The notes under the pieces are model-generated. The model was not told the origin of the DNA. It saw nothing but the letters and a program-made list of their open reading frames with translations, and did not search any database. The translations under genes and the position numbers were made by a program. A stretch of 10,005 nucleotides of DNA from Pelobacter sp. UBA6812 (lineage in GTDB: Bacteria; Desulfobacterota; Desulfuromonadia; Desulfuromonadales; Syntrophotaleaceae): assembly GCA_002452265.1 (NCBI GenBank), contig DKEW01000020.1, forward strand, positions 1,660-11,664. The letters run 5' to 3'. This document shows, piece after piece, positions 1 to 6,432 of the stretch; positions within the stretch are counted from its first letter, which is position 1, and each line of letters opens with the position of its first letter.

Positions 1-209
1 TGTCCCACGGCCAGTGGCTGCTGGTCACCTTGACCGCCGGGGTCGGCGGCAGTCTGCTTTCCATCGGCTCGGCGGCCGGTGTAGCCCTGATGGGCAGCGC
101 ACGCGGTATATATACCTTTGGTCAGCATCTTAAATGGACCTGGGCCATCGCCCTTGGCTACGCTGCCAGCATCCTTGTGCACCTGTGGATCAACGTTCAC
201 CACATGTAA
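1..209 (+). CDS. nhaD: Na+/H+ antiporter, NhaD family (3' end only)
   Basis: This is the C-terminal 68 residues of an integral membrane protein; the 5' part lies outside the window, the first complete codon starts at position 3, and the TAA stop is at 207-209. Two hydrophobic segments are visible, one around WLLVTLTAGVGGSLLSIGSA and one around WAIALGYAASILVHLWI. Between them is the stretch AAGVALMGSARGIYTFGQHL, which resembles the conserved C-terminal part of NhaD antiporters (GVALMG.ARG.YTF..HLKW). Members of this family exchange Na+ or Li+ for protons across the inner membrane. The gene ends 17 bp before hemW, so the two may be cotranscribed. The family call comes from recall of this C-terminal signature; another member of the ion-transporter superfamily is possible because most of the protein is not visible. 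Confidence 0.75.
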   Translation, partial: SHGQWLLVTLTAGVGGSLLSIGSAAGVALMGSARGIYTFGQHLKWTWAIALGYAASILVHLWINVHHM

Positions 210-226
210 ATAGACCCGGGCCTCAC

Positions 227-1405
227 ATGCCTGCCGGTCTTACCCATAATCATGAGCTCCGGTCCTTTGAAGGGCCGGGGCTTTATCTGCATATCCCCTT
301 CTGCCTGCGCAAATGCCCGTATTGTGACTTTTTCTCTGTGCCGTCAAATCCGGCACTGCTGGCAACCTATCCCGACCTGCTTATCGCCCAACTGGAACAC
401 GAAAGTCACCTGCAACGGTGGCAAGGCCCCTTCTCCACAGTTTTTTTCGGCGGTGGCACACCGTCCCTGTTGCAACCAAAGGCTATCGGTCGCATTCTGA
501 CACAAGCCGACCGCCTGTTCGGCCTGACCTCTAAGGTGGAAATTTCTCTTGAAGCCAATCCCGGCACGGTGTCAGCCAAGAGTTTAAGCGGTTATCGTGC
601 CGCCGGAATCAACCGCCTGTCCTTTGGCGTACAATCCCTCAACGATGCGCATCTCAAGCGTCTCGGCCGCATCCACTCCGCCGCCGATGCCTGCAACGCG
701 GTACGATGGGCCCGTAAAGCCGGGTTTGACAACCTGTCCTGCGACCTGATCTTCGCCCTGCCCCATCAGTCGACCCAGGCCGCCCTCGCGGACCTGAAGG
801 CTCTCCTGCAACTGGAACCGCAACATCTTTCATGCTACGGTCTGGGTATCGAACCGGATACAGTTTTTGCGCAACAGTTGGATACCGGCAAACTGCACCC
901 TGTTTCAGAAGAGGTCTATGCCGAAATGTTTTGTCAGTTGCACTTGCAACTCGCCGAAGCCGGTTTCGAACATTACGAGATCTCCAACTATACCCGTCCG
1001 GGCAAAGCCTGCCTGCACAATCTCAACACCTGGCAGAGACACCCCTACCTGGGGCTCGGTCCCGGAGCCCACTCTTTTTGCGCCAACGAATGGGGAGAGC
1101 GCCGATATGCGCCGCCAGACCTTGAAACTTATATCGAATCAGTGTCTACCGGTCTCGACCCCAGCGTATCCCTTGAAACCTTCGATCGTACCGGTGCCAT
1201 GGCGGAGACGGCCTATCTGGGACTCCGGTGTACCGAAGGCGTGAATGACGCCGGGTTTTTCAACCGTTTCGGGATACGTTTTGCCGAGGCCTTTCCGCAG
1301 GCTATAGCACGCTGCAAAGAGCACCTGTCCCTGCAACACGGACACTGGCGCCTGGACCTGCGCGGATGGCTGCTTTTCGACCATTTTATCAGCGGTTTCC
1401 TGTAG
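227..1405 (+). CDS. hemW: Radical SAM family haem chaperone HemW
   Basis: The 392-aa product is a cytoplasmic radical-SAM protein of the HemN/HemW family. The 4Fe-4S ligands are Cys26, Cys30 and Cys33 in CLRKCPYCDF. Residue 35 is Phe, where true coproporphyrinogen III dehydrogenase (HemN) carries a fourth Cys, so this is HemW rather than HemN. Other family motifs are GGGTPS (about 75-80), EANPGT (about 109), SFGVQS (about 132), YEISNY (about 250) and YLGLGPGAHSF (about 283). HemW proteins are thought to bind haem and deliver it to respiratory enzymes. ATG 227 was chosen because the longer in-frame start at 134 would overlap the antiporter gene by 76 bp and add about 30 residues not expected in the family. 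No clear Shine-Dalgarno is present at 227. Length fits the family (about 380-400 aa). It precedes the heat-shock promoter and has no obvious terminator of its own. Confidence 0.93.
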   Translation: MPAGLTHNHELRSFEGPGLYLHIPFCLRKCPYCDFFSVPSNPALLATYPDLLIAQLEHESHLQRWQGPFSTVFFGGGTPSLLQPKAIGRILTQADRLFGLTSKVEISLEANPGTVSAKSLSGYRAAGINRLSFGVQSLNDAHLKRLGRIHSAADACNAVRWARKAGFDNLSCDLIFALPHQSTQAALADLKALLQLEPQHLSCYGLGIEPDTVFAQQLDTGKLHPVSEEVYAEMFCQLHLQLAEAGFEHYEISNYTRPGKACLHNLNTWQRHPYLGLGPGAHSFCANEWGERRYAPPDLETYIESVSTGLDPSVSLETFDRTGAMAETAYLGLRCTEGVNDAGFFNRFGIRFAEAFPQAIARCKEHLSLQHGHWRLDLRGWLLFDHFISGFL

Positions 1406-1438
1406 GCATTTCAGCTGATTTTTACACCTGTTTTGCCC

Positions 1439-1467
1439 TTGACAAAGGGTAGGGCCGTTGTTATGTT
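1439..1467 (+). promoter_or_regulatory. Sigma70-type promoter of the hrcA-grpE-dnaK-dnaJ operon
   Basis: The -35 hexamer is TTGACA at 1439-1444, a perfect consensus match. After exactly 17 bp comes TATGTT at 1462-1467 as -10 (four of six matches). This predicts transcription starting near 1474, at the left edge of the CIRCE operator, which is the usual geometry for HrcA-repressed operons. No sigma32-type -10 (CCCCAT-like) follows at the right distance, so control by HrcA rather than by RpoH is inferred. Confidence 0.8.
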
Positions 1468-1472
1468 GTCTT

Positions 1473-1505
1473 CCGTTAGCACTCAATAAGCAAGAGTGCT
1501 AACGG
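1473..1505 (+). promoter_or_regulatory. CIRCE operator (HrcA binding site)
   Basis: The core arms TTAGCACTC (1476-1484) and GAGTGCTAA (1494-1502) match the CIRCE consensus exactly, with the standard 9-nt spacer. The symmetry extends three more bases on each side (CCG on the left, CGG on the right), giving perfect 12-bp arms. The element sits 5 bp downstream of the -10 hexamer, so bound HrcA would block transcription initiation. HrcA is encoded directly downstream, which makes the circuit autoregulatory. It is also known that CIRCE transcribed into the 5' UTR can affect mRNA stability. Confidence 0.97.
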
Positions 1506-1510
1506 CCCTT

Positions 1511-1535
1511 CAAGCCGGATGTCCCGGCTTGTTTT
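1511..1535 (+). terminator. Terminator-like hairpin in the hrcA leader (possible attenuator)
   Basis: CAAGCCGG (1511-1518) and CCGGCTTG (1524-1531) form a perfect 8-bp stem with a 5-nt loop, ATGTC. TTTT follows at once (1532-1535). It lies between the CIRCE element and the preferred hrcA start at 1552, so it would be about 40-60 nt into the mRNA. The shape is that of a short intrinsic terminator, but the U-tract is only four bases, so complete termination is unlikely. It could attenuate the operon, stabilise the message or be neutral. The loop contains the ATG at 1519. Confidence 0.45.
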
Positions 1536-1551
1536 ACGATTGAGTCTTGCG

Positions 1552-2592
1552 ATGAACAAAGAGTTGAACGAACGCTGTCGCCTGATACTTGAGGCTATCA
1601 TCGAGGACTACATAATGTCCGGGGAACCGGTCGGTTCGCGTGCCCTCACCCGCCGGCACAACATCGCCCTGTCGCCAGCCACAGTGCGCAACGTTATGGC
1701 CGACCTGGAAGAAATGGGCTTTTTGACCTCCCCGCATACCTCGGCCGGACGCGTCCCCACCGAGAAGGGCTACCGTTTTTACCTGGACAGTCTTCTACAG
1801 GTAAAACAACTATCCCTGGGCAAACGGCAATCGATTCAGGAGCACTACAAACATCGTGGCCTGCGCATGGAAGAGCTGCTGCGGGAAGCCGGCCGCATCC
1901 TGTCGGCCACTTCCAACTACACGGGTGTGGTCATGGTACCGCACCTGACCACCACCATCTGCCGACGTATCGATTTCGTGCGCCTGTCGGCCCGGCGTAT
2001 CCTGGTGGTATTCGTTAGTCAGTCCGGCATTGTCGAGCACAAACTTATCGAATCGGACCTGCCGCTTACCGAATCCGAGTTGCAGGAAGCGACCAATTAT
2101 CTCAGCCAGACCTTCTCCGGGCTGTCCATTCAGGAAATCAAACAGTACATCGTCTCTCAAATGGCCGAAGAAAAGGCCATGTACGACAGCATACTGCGAC
2201 GCACACTGCAGCTTTCAAGCATGGCCCTGGAAGATGATCTGGGGGGACAGGTGTTCATCGAAGGCGCCTGCAATATCCTCGACCAACCTGAGTTCAACGA
2301 CCTGAACCGGATGAAGCGACTAATGCGTACCTTCGACCAGAAAAACCTGTTGGTCGAGTTGTTACACAAGAGCCAGTTAACCGAAGGGGTGCAGATTTAC
2401 ATCGGCAGCCCGGATCATTACAGCGACATCGAAGGATGCAGCCTGGTTGCGGCCTCATTTACCAGCCGCTGGGGAGCCACCGGCACCCTGGGCATCATAG
2501 GACCGACCCGCATGCCTTATTCAACAGTCATTCCGCTGGTGGACTTCACCGCCGGACTGGTTGGCAGCATCCTCGACATCGACGAGGAATAG
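1552..2592 (+). CDS. hrcA: Heat-inducible transcription repressor HrcA
   Basis: HrcA is the repressor that binds CIRCE and shuts off class I heat-shock genes; GroEL is known in other bacteria to keep it active. The 346-aa product begins MNKELNERCRLILEAIIEDY, typical for the family. The N-terminal winged helix shows PVGSR (26-30), SPATVRNVMADLEEMGFL (41-58) and the wing HTSAGRVPTEKGYRFY (62-77). A GAF-like dimerisation domain with an insert follows, and the C-terminus carries the family motif around VIPLVDFTAGLVGSIL. An in-frame ATG at 1519 would add 11 residues, but that ATG lies in the loop of a hairpin and the extension is not family-like, so 1552 was preferred. Neither start has a good Shine-Dalgarno. 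The stop codon overlaps the ribosome-binding site of grpE, suggesting translational coupling. It is the first gene of the operon and sits directly behind its own operator. Confidence 0.96.
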   Translation: MNKELNERCRLILEAIIEDYIMSGEPVGSRALTRRHNIALSPATVRNVMADLEEMGFLTSPHTSAGRVPTEKGYRFYLDSLLQVKQLSLGKRQSIQEHYKHRGLRMEELLREAGRILSATSNYTGVVMVPHLTTTICRRIDFVRLSARRILVVFVSQSGIVEHKLIESDLPLTESELQEATNYLSQTFSGLSIQEIKQYIVSQMAEEKAMYDSILRRTLQLSSMALEDDLGGQVFIEGACNILDQPEFNDLNRMKRLMRTFDQKNLLVELLHKSQLTEGVQIYIGSPDHYSDIEGCSLVAASFTSRWGATGTLGIIGPTRMPYSTVIPLVDFTAGLVGSILDIDEE

Positions 2593-2595
2593 GAG
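2591..2595 (+). promoter_or_regulatory. Shine-Dalgarno site that sets the GTG start of grpE
   Basis: AGGAG overlaps the last two bases of the hrcA stop codon and lies 10 nt before GTG 2606. A longer open frame from TTG 2561 has no comparable site and lies inside hrcA, so this site supports the GTG start. Confidence 0.75.
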
Positions 2596-2605
2596 AAAGA
2601 CTATC

Positions 2606-3190
2606 GTGGCAGAAAAGAAAAAACAGGCAGCCGATAAAAAACACGGCCTGGAAGAGGAGCAGCCGGTTCCCGAGGCCCCTGAAGGCGTGGAAACCGAAGC
2701 AGAGCAGGACCCTGTCGCCCTGCTGCAGCAGGAATTGTCCGCCGCCCAGGCCGAAACCCAGAAAAACTGGGATCTGTACCTGCGCGAACGGGCCGAACTG
2801 GAAAATTTCCGCAAACGCATGCAGCGTGAGAAAGAGGATCTGGTCCGTTTCGCCAACGAAAATCTGCTGCGCGAAATTCTGACGGTGGTGGACAATCTGG
2901 AGCGTGCCATCGATCACGCCCGCAAGAATGAGGAAACGGTTCAGGGGCTGCTTGAAGGTGTCGAAATGACCCTCTCCCAGTGCCAGAAACTGCTGGAAAA
3001 ATTTGGTGTCACACCTGTCGTGGCTGTAGGCGAACCGTTCGATCCGACCTGGCACGAAGCCATGGGACAGTTGGAAAGTGCGGAACATCCTGCCAATACC
3101 GTTCTGCAGGAAATGCAGAAAGGCTACGTGCTTAACGATCGTCTGCTGCGACCGGCTCTGGTGCTGATCTCCAAAACTCCGGCCGCTTAA
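2606..3190 (+). CDS. grpE: Nucleotide exchange factor GrpE
   Basis: GrpE is the cytoplasmic co-chaperone that releases ADP from DnaK and so resets its substrate cycle. The 194-aa product starts with GTG. Residues 1-36 are rich in charged residues and probably disordered. Residues about 37-105 form the long dimerisation helix with ERAELENFRKR (61-71), the central family motif. The C-terminal beta-domain carries FDPTWHEAM (145-153) and KGYVLNDRLLRPALV (about 170-184), which contact the DnaK ATPase domain. Length is normal for the family. It lies 13 bp after hrcA and 62 bp before dnaK, so all three genes belong to one transcription unit. GTG rather than an upstream TTG was chosen because of the well-placed AGGAG and because the longer N-terminus would overlap hrcA. 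Confidence 0.96.
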   Translation: MAEKKKQAADKKHGLEEEQPVPEAPEGVETEAEQDPVALLQQELSAAQAETQKNWDLYLRERAELENFRKRMQREKEDLVRFANENLLREILTVVDNLERAIDHARKNEETVQGLLEGVEMTLSQCQKLLEKFGVTPVVAVGEPFDPTWHEAMGQLESAEHPANTVLQEMQKGYVLNDRLLRPALVLISKTPAA

Positions 3191-3206
3191 AAATAATTAC
3201 TTTTAG

Positions 3207-3235
3207 CTGACAGAACAAAACCAAGTTCATATTTA
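3207..3235 (+). promoter_or_regulatory. Possible weak internal promoter before dnaK
   Basis: CTGACA (3207-3212) and TATTTA (3230-3235) are 17 bp apart in an AT-rich gap. Each hexamer matches consensus in only four or five positions, and any AT-rich stretch may give such a match. If real it would allow CIRCE-independent dnaK expression. The evidence is weak. Confidence 0.2.
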
Positions 3236-3242
3236 AAGGAGG
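3235..3242 (+). promoter_or_regulatory. Strong Shine-Dalgarno of dnaK
   Basis: AAAGGAGG is nearly fully complementary to the anti-Shine-Dalgarno sequence and lies 10 nt before ATG 3253. It is the strongest ribosome-binding site in the window, which fits the high DnaK level needed relative to GrpE and HrcA. Confidence 0.85.
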
Positions 3243-3252
3243 ATATATAATC

Positions 3253-5154
3253 ATGGGCAAAGTAATCGGAATCGACCTCGGCACCACCAACTCATGCGTG
3301 GCTGTCATGGAAGGGGGCGAACCCGTCGTCATCGCCAACGCCGAAGGCTCCCGCACCACCCCTTCGATGGTAGCTTTCACCGAAAGCGGCGAGCGCCTTG
3401 TCGGCCAGCAGGCTAAACGCCAGGCCGTCACCAATCCGGAAAACACCCTGTTCGCCATCAAACGTCTTATCGGCCGCAAATTCGACAGCGATGCGGTACG
3501 ACGCGACATCCAGATCAGCCCGTTCAGCATCATCAACGCCGACAACGGCGATGCCTGGGTTGAAGTGCGCGGCAAGAAATACAGCCCGCCTGAAATCTCC
3601 GCCATGATTCTGCAGAAAATGAAGCAGACCGCGGAAGACTACCTAGGCGAAAAAGTTACCGATGCGGTCATTACCGTGCCGGCCTACTTCAACGACTCCC
3701 AGCGTCAGGCCACCAAGGACGCAGGTAAAATTTCCGGTCTGAACGTATTGCGCATCATCAACGAGCCGACCGCAGCGTCTCTTGCCTACGGTCTCGACAA
3801 AAAGGGCGAAGAAAAAATTGCCGTTTTTGACCTTGGCGGCGGCACCTTCGACATCTCCGTGCTGGAACTGGGCGATGGCGTCTTCGAAGTCAAATCGACC
3901 AACGGCGACACTTTCCTGGGCGGCGAGGACTTCGATCAGCACATCATGGATTACGTGGCTGACGAGTTCAAAAAGGAACAGGGCATCGACCTGCGCAACG
4001 ACAAGATGGCCCTGCAGCGTCTCAAGGAAGCTTGCGAAAAGGCCAAATGCGAACTGTCCACCTCCATGGAGACGGACATCAATCTGCCCTTTATCACTGC
4101 CGACGCGTCCGGCCCCAAGCACCTCACCATGCGCCTGACCCGCTCCAAGCTGGAAAGCATCTGCGCCAGCCTGTTGGCCAAGCTGGTTGAACCTTGCCGC
4201 ATGGCTCTGAAAGACGCTGGATTGTCGGCCTCCGACATCGACGAAGTCCTGCTCGTCGGCGGCATGACCCGCATGCCTGCTGTACAAGCTAAAGTACAGG
4301 AAATCTTCGGCAAGACCCCCAGCAAAGGCGTCAACCCGGATGAAGTCGTCGCTATTGGCGCTGCCATCCAGGGCGGTGTCCTCAAGGGCGAGGTCAAGGA
4401 CGTGCTGCTGCTGGACGTTACCCCCCTGTCCCTGGGTATCGAAACCCTCGGCTCGATCATGACCAAGCTGATCGAAAAGAACACAACCATCCCCTGCAAA
4501 AAGAGCCAGATCTTCTCTACTGCGGCGGACAACCAACCGGCGGTATCTGTGCACGTACTGCAGGGCGAACGCGAAATGGCAGGCGACAACAAGACCATCG
4601 GCCGCTTTGAGCTGGTGGGGATCCCGCCCGCACCGCGCGGCGTCCCCCAGGTTGAGGTCACCTTCGACATCGATGCCAACGGCATACTGCATGTTTCGGC
4701 CAAAGACCTCGGCACCGGCAAGGAACAGTCGATCCGCATCACTGCTTCTTCCGGCCTGAGCGACGAGGAAGTCGAGAAAATGGTCAAGGATGCCGAGGCG
4801 CACGCCAGCGAGGACAAGAAAAAACGCGAGCTGATCGAAGCCCGTAATCAAGCTGACGGACTTGCCTACTCCACCGAAAAATCGCTGAAGGAGCACGGCG
4901 ACAAAATCGACGAAGAGACGCGCAGCAAAATCCAGAGCGCCCTTGACGATCTCAAAAAATCCCTGGAAGGGGAAAACCCCGACGAGATCCGCGAAAAGAG
5001 CGAAGCTCTCGCCACCGCATCCCACAAACTGGCCGAAGCAATCTACAAGCAGAGCCAAGAAGGAGCTGAAGCAGCCCCCCAAGGCGCCGAGCAGAGCTCC
5101 GATGACGGGGTAGTCGACGCAGAATTTGAAGAAGTCGACGACCAGAACAAATAA
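3253..5154 (+). CDS. dnaK: Molecular chaperone DnaK (Hsp70)
   Basis: DnaK is the ATP-driven Hsp70 that binds exposed hydrophobic segments of unfolded proteins in the cytoplasm, with DnaJ and GrpE as partners. The 633-aa product (E. coli: 638) shows the phosphate-1 loop IDLGTTNS (7-14), phosphate-2 DLGGGTFD (193-200, with Thr198 at the autophosphorylation position), the adenosine motif LVGGMTRMP, the interdomain linker DVLLLDV (383-389) and the substrate-binding beta-domain starting PLSLGIETLG. A helical lid follows, and the tail ends with the acidic motif VVDAEFEEV. The segment around ADNGDAWVEV belongs to the insert found in Gram-negative DnaK proteins. Start ATG 3253 has a strong Shine-Dalgarno. 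The gene belongs to the CIRCE-controlled operon. An uninterrupted frame opposite it on the - strand is a known artefact of dnaK codon usage. Confidence 0.99.
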   Translation: MGKVIGIDLGTTNSCVAVMEGGEPVVIANAEGSRTTPSMVAFTESGERLVGQQAKRQAVTNPENTLFAIKRLIGRKFDSDAVRRDIQISPFSIINADNGDAWVEVRGKKYSPPEISAMILQKMKQTAEDYLGEKVTDAVITVPAYFNDSQRQATKDAGKISGLNVLRIINEPTAASLAYGLDKKGEEKIAVFDLGGGTFDISVLELGDGVFEVKSTNGDTFLGGEDFDQHIMDYVADEFKKEQGIDLRNDKMALQRLKEACEKAKCELSTSMETDINLPFITADASGPKHLTMRLTRSKLESICASLLAKLVEPCRMALKDAGLSASDIDEVLLVGGMTRMPAVQAKVQEIFGKTPSKGVNPDEVVAIGAAIQGGVLKGEVKDVLLLDVTPLSLGIETLGSIMTKLIEKNTTIPCKKSQIFSTAADNQPAVSVHVLQGEREMAGDNKTIGRFELVGIPPAPRGVPQVEVTFDIDANGILHVSAKDLGTGKEQSIRITASSGLSDEEVEKMVKDAEAHASEDKKKRELIEARNQADGLAYSTEKSLKEHGDKIDEETRSKIQSALDDLKKSLEGENPDEIREKSEALATASHKLAEAIYKQSQEGAEAAPQGAEQSSDDGVVDAEFEEVDDQNK

Positions 5155-5171
5155 ACACACCACCCTTCTGT

Positions 5172-5211
5172 AGCACCACAGGAGCCGGGGAATGCCCCGG
5201 CTCCTGTTGCT
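5172..5211 (+). terminator. GC-rich stem-loop between dnaK and dnaJ (weak terminator or processing/stability element)
   Basis: ACAGGAGCCGGGG (5178-5190) pairs perfectly with CCCCGGCTCCTGT (5195-5207) across a 4-nt loop, AATG. After a 2-nt bulge (CC), AGCA (5172-5175) pairs with TGCT (5208-5211). The stem is very stable, but the following bases (GTTCAGATTTACG) are not a true U-tract. A complete intrinsic terminator is therefore unlikely. A role in lowering dnaJ relative to dnaK, or in protecting the 3' end of a processed hrcA-grpE-dnaK message, is inferred. Confidence 0.55.
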
Positions 5212-5260
5212 GTTCAGATTTACGCCAGTCGGACACCCGTATCTGTCCATACTGGGACAT

Positions 5261-5265
5261 AAGGA
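5261..5265 (+). promoter_or_regulatory. Shine-Dalgarno that sets the TTG start of dnaJ
   Basis: AAGGA lies 9 nt before TTG 5275. No in-frame ATG occurs near the J-domain start, so this site and the family N-terminus (MSKRDYYEVL) fix the TTG start. Confidence 0.7.
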
Positions 5266-5274
5266 ATTCAAGAG

Positions 5275-6393
5275 TTGAGTAAGCGCGATTATTACGAGGT
5301 TCTGGAGGTTCATCGCAACGCCAGCGAAACGGAGATAAAGAAAGCCTATCGAAAACTGGCGATTCAATATCACCCGGATAAAAACGCCGGAGACAAAGCC
5401 GCCGAAGAAAAATTCAAGGAAATCTCTGAAGCGTACTCCGTGTTGTCCGATACCCAGCAACGCGTAATCTACGACCAATATGGCCATGCCGGCCTCGGCA
5501 ACGGCGGTGGAGGTGGCGGTTACTCGTCCGGCGGCTTTGGCGGCAGCCCTTTTGAGGATCTGTTCGGCGATATCTTTGGGGATATTTTTGGGGGCCGCAC
5601 CAGCCAGCGCAGTCGCGGCCGCCGCGGGGATGACCTGCGCTACAATCTCTCCATCACCTTCGAAGAAGCAGCGTTCGGACTCGAAACCAAAATTCAGATC
5701 CCACGCTATCAGGCTTGTAGTACCTGCGATGGACTTGGCTCCAAACCAGGAACAACGCCACGCGTCTGTCCTACCTGCCAAGGAGCAGGTCAGGTAAGAA
5801 TCCAGCAGGGTTATTTTTCGCTGACCAGGCCTTGCCCCGAGTGTCAGGGAGAGGGCCAGATCATCGACCAACCTTGTGACGAATGCCGCGGCAGTGGACG
5901 GATACGCGGCAAGCGCACCTTGACTCTTAAAATTCCTGCCGGTGTCGAAACGGGCAGTCGCCTCAAATTATCCGGCGAAGGGGATCCCGGCCTCAATGGT
6001 GGACCGCCCGGCGATCTGTATGTGGTCATTTCGGTTCAGGACCACCCGCTGTTCCGTCGGGACGGCCAGGACATTATCTGCGAAATCCCTATCTCTTTTC
6101 CGCAAGCGGCCCTTGGTTGCGAGCTGGAAGTTCCGACCCTGACGGAAAAGATCACCATCAAGGTCGCCCCCGGCACCCAATCCGGGAAAGTGATAAAGCT
6201 GCAGGATCGCGGTTTTCCTTCTTTGCAGGGATATGGACGGGGTGACCAGTTGGTCGTTTTAAGAGCAGAGGTTCCAACCAGCCTGACCGATCGCCAAAAA
6301 GAACTCCTGGAGGAATTCGCCCGGGAAGGAGGGGAAGAGATTCACCCCATGGGGAAGACATTCTTTGATAAAGTAAAAGAACTGTTTGGCTGA
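5275..6393 (+). CDS. dnaJ: Chaperone protein DnaJ (Hsp40)
   Basis: DnaJ delivers substrates to DnaK and stimulates its ATPase activity. The 372-aa product is a complete type I J-protein. The J-domain occupies residues 1-70 with the essential HPD triad at 33-35. A Gly/Phe-rich linker follows (about 75-115, with GNGGGGGGYSSGGFGG). The zinc-binding domain has four CxxCxGxG repeats at Cys148/151, Cys165/168, Cys187/190 and Cys201/204. Two C-terminal beta-domains end in FDKVKELFG. All eight zinc ligands and the HPD motif are intact. The start is TTG with AAGGA 9 nt upstream. The gene lies 120 bp after dnaK, separated by a strong stem-loop, so it may be read at a lower level than dnaK. It is the last chaperone gene in the cluster; the next gene starts 39 bp later. 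Confidence 0.98.
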   Translation: MSKRDYYEVLEVHRNASETEIKKAYRKLAIQYHPDKNAGDKAAEEKFKEISEAYSVLSDTQQRVIYDQYGHAGLGNGGGGGGYSSGGFGGSPFEDLFGDIFGDIFGGRTSQRSRGRRGDDLRYNLSITFEEAAFGLETKIQIPRYQACSTCDGLGSKPGTTPRVCPTCQGAGQVRIQQGYFSLTRPCPECQGEGQIIDQPCDECRGSGRIRGKRTLTLKIPAGVETGSRLKLSGEGDPGLNGGPPGDLYVVISVQDHPLFRRDGQDIICEIPISFPQAALGCELEVPTLTEKITIKVAPGTQSGKVIKLQDRGFPSLQGYGRGDQLVVLRAEVPTSLTDRQKELLEEFAREGGEEIHPMGKTFFDKVKELFG

Positions 6394-6421
6394 TCCGCCT
6401 ATTCGGATCGACATTTAATAC

Positions 6422-6425
6422 GAGG
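6422..6425 (+). promoter_or_regulatory. Shine-Dalgarno that sets the TTG start of the LpoA-like gene
   Basis: GAGG lies 7 nt before TTG 6433. From this start the product begins with a clean signal peptide, and any later start would cut into or remove it. Confidence 0.6.
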
Positions 6426-6432
6426 CACTCAC

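Noticed and set aside
105..116. 12-bp palindrome GGTATATATACC in the antiporter gene
   Set aside because: It lies fully within coding sequence for conserved residues (RGIYTF), has no loop for an RNA hairpin and no nearby promoter context.
134..226. N-terminal extension of hemW from ATG 134
   Set aside because: It lies mostly inside the antiporter gene in another frame and its residues do not resemble the HemW N-terminus; ATG 227 gives the normal family length.
1519..1551. ATG 1519 as the hrcA start
   Set aside because: It sits in the loop of a perfect hairpin, lacks a ribosome-binding site and adds 11 residues not typical for HrcA. It is not fully excluded.
3246..3251. Perfect TATAAT directly before the dnaK start codon
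   Set aside because: Transcription would begin inside the dnaK coding region, and no -35 lies at the right distance. The sequence is explained by the AT-rich ribosome-binding region.
3643..5871. A 742-codon open frame on the - strand opposite dnaK and the start of dnaJ
   Set aside because: Long antisense frames opposite dnaK are a well-known artefact of its codon usage and have caused false glutamate-dehydrogenase annotations. It runs antisense to complete dnaK, crosses the spacer into dnaJ, and shows no recognisable motif or ribosome-binding site.
6392..6409. Small hairpin GATCCG/CGGATC over the dnaJ stop as a terminator
   Set aside because: Only 6 bp of stem, no T-tract, and the next gene follows after 39 bp; it is too weak to call.
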